Assembly (NCBI RefSeq): GCF_016808335.1
Contig: NC_053142.1
Location: 43,939,674 to 44,003,673 of the forward strand
Direction: 5' to 3'
DNA length: 64,000 nucleotides
Source: Panicum virgatum
Taxonomy: Eukaryota; Streptophyta; Magnoliopsida; Poales; Poaceae
The translations under genes and the position numbers were made by a program. Within the stretch, counting starts at the first letter, position 1. Each line of letters opens with the position of its first letter. Below are positions 60,076 through 64,000 of this stretch, piece by piece. Below the pieces are notes generated by a model that had not been told where the DNA came from, made no database searches, and saw only the letters and a list, made by a program, of their open reading frames with translations.

Positions 60076-61930
60076 TTAATCAACAAATATATTGACAAAT
60101 GAAAATTATTGACAGATGGAGAAGTAGAATAATCACATTGTGTTTTCTCAATGTCACTCATAACAGAAGAAGGTCCAGTTTGTTTATAATGATCAAGGTG
60201 AAGCTGATCAAAACTCCTTCCCTCAATAGCAGAAAACGTAGAAGCATCTTCCTGTTCACAAACATACCATAAAAATATTATGCAAAACCTAAGAAAAAAC
60301 ATTGGCATGACCACAATGCGAAATTGATCCATGTAATAGGTGGGCAATCATGCTCAAAGACATTTCCCAATCTTGTATCTTCTATATCTCAATAGGAGAG
60401 GCCCCACTGCCTGATTATTAAATATTACAGTTGCAATTTGATTTTGACAAGCACAATTATATATACCCACAAATGTCTACAGTGCTACAAAATTCCAATA
60501 GAAACAAGTAGGGTATTATATAGTAGTTCATAATGAGATGCATACCTCCAAATCAAGGTTTAACATGCAGGAGTGGTATAATGGGATACCAAGGGTTCCG
60601 AAGATACGATATTGGGGTGTATCTTCAAAGCCATCAACACTACACATACAAAGTATATCAGAATGTATAAATGGAAGACATGTTACTATATTAAAACCTC
60701 ACTTAACCACGGACCTTAAAAAGAGGATATCAATATCCAGGCCCTTAGCTGATTGCACCAGTACATCCATCACCTCTGAATATTCTTCATTCTACAGGAC
60801 ATAGTAATGTCCTTAATGTTCTTTTCAAAAAAAAAAAAGAAAGTTAGAATTTTGAGATCAGACCGAACCTTCATGTTTTTGAAGACTTCAACATATACTA
60901 ACTCAGCTACGCTCTCCAAACAAACTTCCATCAAATTTGGCAAAGTCATTCTTCCCTTAAGGATAAGGTAATTTGCTGGAAAAGAAGATGACTGATTAAA
61001 TTAATTATATTACCAGTTAGTTTGAATGCATGCAAACATGGGGTCACAGGATCTTACAAATTGCGATCAAGGAACAGGGTCCATCCTTATCCTGAAGGAG
61101 AATTCTATACTTCCCGCCCATAAATCGAATGATCCTTGTGTGGCAAAACTCACCACGCAAAGAGCTGAAGTCAAGCGGCTTAGCATTGGGCCCCTGCATT
61201 GATGAATGTGCTGGTGTATCTGAGCAAGGAGCCAACTCTTTTCCTTTATCTGGTAAAAGTGGATATGAGGGGCCAGATTCGCCCACGGTGGCGGTGGTAT
61301 TCTCATCATCTTTCAAAGAGCTTTCAAATGCAGGACTCAGCTGAGGAGCAGAATGTGACTGGAGACTTTGTCCATCGCTCTTTCTTTTCTTTTCGTCCTT
61401 ATTTTTCTTCTTCTTCTTCTTCGAAGCATTCTGAGAGACTCCAGAAACAATCTCAGACTTACTCTCAGTGATTCCAGAAACCATCTCAGACTTGGAAGCA
61501 CTCTCAGTGGCTCCAGAAACTGTCTCAGTGAGGTCTTCCAGCTGTGAGTTGACCTCCCTAGGGGCAGTGCTCCTAGCGGCTCTGGTGCCCCACCAAAATC
61601 GCGCATAGCGTGTCGCCAGAAACGGTGATTCTTTTCGCCACGAGAGACACAACCATCGCCAGAATAGACTATGCTCCTTGACAGTCGTCCCAAACACGGC
61701 AGCGGATGGACTGGTTCCTCAACCTGGACGGCCGGTCCTTCGACCGTGCAATCGGGTCCTTCGTCCATGCAGTAGACGGGTTCTTCGCCCATGGGAGGTT
61801 CCGACAATATCAACGACGCCACTACCGTGTCATCGTAGCAGATCGGGTGGACATAGTGGCTCTTTGGTTTCGCAGGCGCCGGCGCCTCGAGCTGCCCGCC
61901 GCTCCCGGCCTGGTCGCCATTCCCGACGCC

Positions 61931-62236
61931 CTCGACGAGCGCGATGTCCCCGGCAGCCTCGACGAGCGCGCCGTTCACCATGGCCGGTGGATCAGGCGGG
62001 CGTCCTCCAGTCCCCTCCCCTGGATGCTCCTCCATGACGACCGCGCTCTCCCCGGCGGCCTCGGCCTGCGCGACATGCACCAGGGCCGGCGGATCCGGCG
62101 GGCGTCCTCCAGCCCCCTCCGCTGGATGCAGCTCCATGATGAGCGTGCCCTCCCCGACGGCCTCGGCCTGCGCGCCGTCCACCATGGCCGGCGGAACCAG
62201 CGTGCTTCCTCCGCCTCCCACCAGTGGATGCTGCTC
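61931..62236 (-). repeat. Three 102-bp tandem repeats in the MINDY first exon
   Basis: Units at 62135-62236, 62033-62134 and 61931-62032 each encode 34 residues of the pattern E-x-H-P-x-x-G-x-G-G then PPAMV, then A-x-x-EA. They keep the reading frame. Confidence 0.88.
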
Positions 62237-62569
62237 CATGACCAAAAGTCGAAATGAAGAGAGATGATGGAATTGGTGGGGAGTACAGACAGCGGTGCTA
62301 CAGGGAGAGGCTGATTTGGCAACCCAAACCCTAGAGCGGGGACGGAAGGAAAAGGGCTCTCACGCGTGGCTTGTGGGCCAAACGAGCCGGCAATCTCCAC
62401 CTCCGGTGATTTTACCGGAGATAATATGAGAAGAACAATCGGCTTTTGCACGAGAGGTGTTAGAGATTGAGGCGTGCGGATTTAGGTTAGATATTTATGA
62501 GGAAAACATATGGTCGGGTCGAATGGTAATACTTGAGAGAAATTATGCTTCTTCATGGTCTCCACTAGA

Positions 62570-63004
62570 TTTGGGTTGAGATGAAAATGAACCTGGTCAT
62601 GCCAACGGTGACTGCTTCGAAATGTTTACTCCAACACGGGGATTTCGACAAGGTGACCCAATCTCCTCCTATCTCTTATTGTTAAAAGCAGAGGGTCTTT
62701 CCTATCTCTAGAAAAGGAATCAGCTGTTAGCGCTCAATGGCATTAGGGTGGCACCGTCAACTCTGATGGTCAGCCATCTACTCTTTGAGGATGATAGCTT
62801 GTTTTTAGAGCGGATGGGGAGAGTGCTAAGGAGATGAAGGATGTGTTAAGAATTTATTATCTAGCTCCGGGCCAGCAAATAAATATGGACACAAATCTTC
62901 GGTTCACTTTTCCAAGGGCTGCGCCCAGAGCTTGAGAGAGGAGATAAGGATGTTCTTGAGGTACAAACTAAAACACTTAAGGAAAAGTATCTAGGCATGC
63001 CATT
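62570..63004 (+). pseudogene. Degenerate LINE reverse transcriptase fragment
   Basis: Fragments of the L1-type RT are readable in shifting frames: TPTRGFRQGDPISSYLLLL near 62630, VSHLLFEDDSL near 62770 (canonical FADD is changed), and KYLGMPF near 62990. It has several stops. It ends where an LTR-like sequence starts at 63005. Confidence 0.75.
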
Positions 63005-63760
63005 TGTCGGTGTCCCGACCCGGGGGTCCGGATCCCAACTAGTAAATGTTGCGTGTTTCCTCGTCCCAGATGTTGATGCAAGAGGTAACACAGTAACACA
63101 CGGGTTTATCCTGGTTTCGGCCACGGGGCCGTACATCCAGCAAAGAGGTATGCAAGGGCACTGTATTATTTTGCACCCGGAGTGCTTGTAGTAGCGGGTA
63201 CAAGCAAGGCGAGAGAGGGAGGGAAGCTCCCAGGTCTCTGCTAGAAAAGGAGTTGGTTGAGATGAGTGCGATGATCGCGAGTGTGGATGACCGTGGTTTC
63301 CGATGTCCAGAACGTCCGAACCCCCCTTAAAAGAAGCCCACCTCCTCCTTTTATAGTTATAAGGAGGGGCGGAGTACATGAGTGGGGGAACGTGGGAGTC
63401 GTCATCTTCCCCCGAATCGCGGGAGTGCAGTGGTCGAACACTGTAGGAAGTACACTGTGGGCATGGCATCGGGCGTGGAAGTCGTCCTTGGTCTTGCGGA
63501 GATCGCGCCGGCATCCTACCAGCTCCAGCAGGCGGCGTGGTCGTCGCTGTAGAGCGTACTGTCCTCCAGACGTGGCGTGATGGCGTTCCGTGGGCCCCGT
63601 AGGCCAAGGTCTTACATGCCCCAGCGGTGGCGGGGCACGCGGTGGTCCCGGACCCCCCTGGATAATGTGCTGGTGTGCGCACTAAGGGGGTCCGAGGGTT
63701 GCGTGGAGGTCCCGGACCCCCTCGAGGGGGGATGTCCGGGACTCCGGCTGCGTGTGCTGT
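63005..63760 (+). mobile_element. LTR-like repeat beginning TGTCGGTGTCCCGACC
   Basis: It starts directly after the LINE relic with TGTCGGTGTCCCGACCCGG. Phrases such as aacacagtaacacacgggtt and ccacggggccgtacatccag look like those of grass LTR or large TIR repeats, but I could not define a matching end, target duplication or superfamily. Short frames on both strands have no domain. Confidence 0.5.
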
Positions 63761-64000
63761 TGTAGCGAAAATGGCCTCTCATGCCATATTTCAATATAAT
63801 GTTTTGGCGATTGATGACACACGCAACACTTGAATTAATGTGTTTGCTTAGATGATATACTCAGGCTTTTAGGTTCAAGTGATGACAAAGAGAAGAGAGG
63901 CGAAGCTAGGCCCGAGATGGGAAGTTTTACCGGTTGAACCGACGCCAAGCAAATTACACACGTCGGTGCATTGACTTGAGCACGTCTGGGAAGTTTTAGT
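63761..64000 (+). mobile_element. Start of an LTR related to the solo LTR at 27868, cut by the window end
   Basis: It begins TGTAGCGAAAATGGC and shares caggcttttaggttcaagtg, then atgacaaagagaa and aggcccga, with 27960-28030. It also carries the accggttgaaccgacgcc motif. The element continues beyond the window. Confidence 0.78.

Larger units (their letters stand above)
57885..62239 (-). pseudogene. MINDY-type deubiquitinase fused to an unknown C-terminal region; frameshift and in-frame stop
   Basis: MINDY cysteine proteases trim K48-linked ubiquitin chains. Exons, right to left: 61058-62239, 60869-60975, 60715-60791, 60546-60639, 60137-60251, 59712-59766, 59298-59379, 59138-59215, 58801-59051, 58577-58720, 58377-58493, 57885-58242. 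All junctions are GT-AG and in phase. The N-terminus has three 34-residue repeats, then a Ser/Lys-rich linker. The catalytic core has LLQDKDGPCSLIAI (Cys near 389), GIPLYHSCML, SQTTDYG and WSNHFTIV (His near 565). After WQVFDN the frame runs on into a region not part of MINDY, including ENKFLEFLRRYK and MFVFYEHIDAVDPEFARSL, faintly like the MCM N-terminal domain. Two defects: a one-base loss near 61555-61575 in exon 1, and TAG at 58711-58713. The stop would end the product near residue 683. Sequence error cannot be excluded for the frameshift. Confidence 0.8.

Overview
This is nuclear DNA of a flowering plant, most likely a panicoid grass. The evidence is spliced genes with canonical GT-AG introns, GC-rich first exons, an SPX-MFS gene with a miR827-like site in its 5' leader (a monocot arrangement), dense Tourist-like MITEs, and copia, gypsy, LINE and hAT elements. 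No bacterial, organellar or CRISPR features are seen. The genus assignment is inference.

Host genes in order: (1) the 3' part of a PPR gene on the minus strand (1-1440) with one frameshift; (2) a small membrane-anchored LysM protein (4859-5242, +); (3) a complete ten-exon SPX-MFS vacuolar phosphate transporter (17748-22108, +), whose TATA-like box lies near 15154 and miR827-like site at 15467-15487; (4) a five-exon HOTHEAD-like GMC oxidoreductase (23734-25975, +); (5) a copper chaperone for SOD (CCS) gene split in two, with exons 1-2 at 34313-34673 and the last two exons at 49085-49646; (6) an intronless subtilisin-like protease (49931-52261, -); (7) a MINDY-type deubiquitinase gene on the minus strand (57885-62239) with an unusual C-terminal extension, one apparent frameshift and one in-frame stop.

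Mobile DNA fills most of the rest. A degenerate copia element occupies 6162-10965. An 898-bp long-TIR element lies at 11506-12403. A tRNA-derived SINE lies in the 3' flank of SPX-MFS. A solo LTR is at 27868-29388. At 29640-33740 one LINE sits inside another LINE that sits inside a MITE. A gypsy (Tekay/Del-type) element at 34975-48278 sits in the CCS gene, lacks gag, carries a nested 2.75-kb solo LTR in pol, and continues past its second LTR into a repeated leader. A deleted hAT element (52450-54937) sits about 190 bp upstream of the subtilase start. The window ends in a LINE relic, an LTR-like sequence and the start of another LTR related to the one at 27.9 kb.

The genes do not form an operon or pathway. 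The main biological stories are the destruction of the CCS gene by a gypsy insertion plus deletion, the miRNA/uORF signal in the phosphate transporter leader, and the MINDY fusion gene. All exon models were made by hand from splice signals and reading-frame continuity; no database search or transcript data were available.
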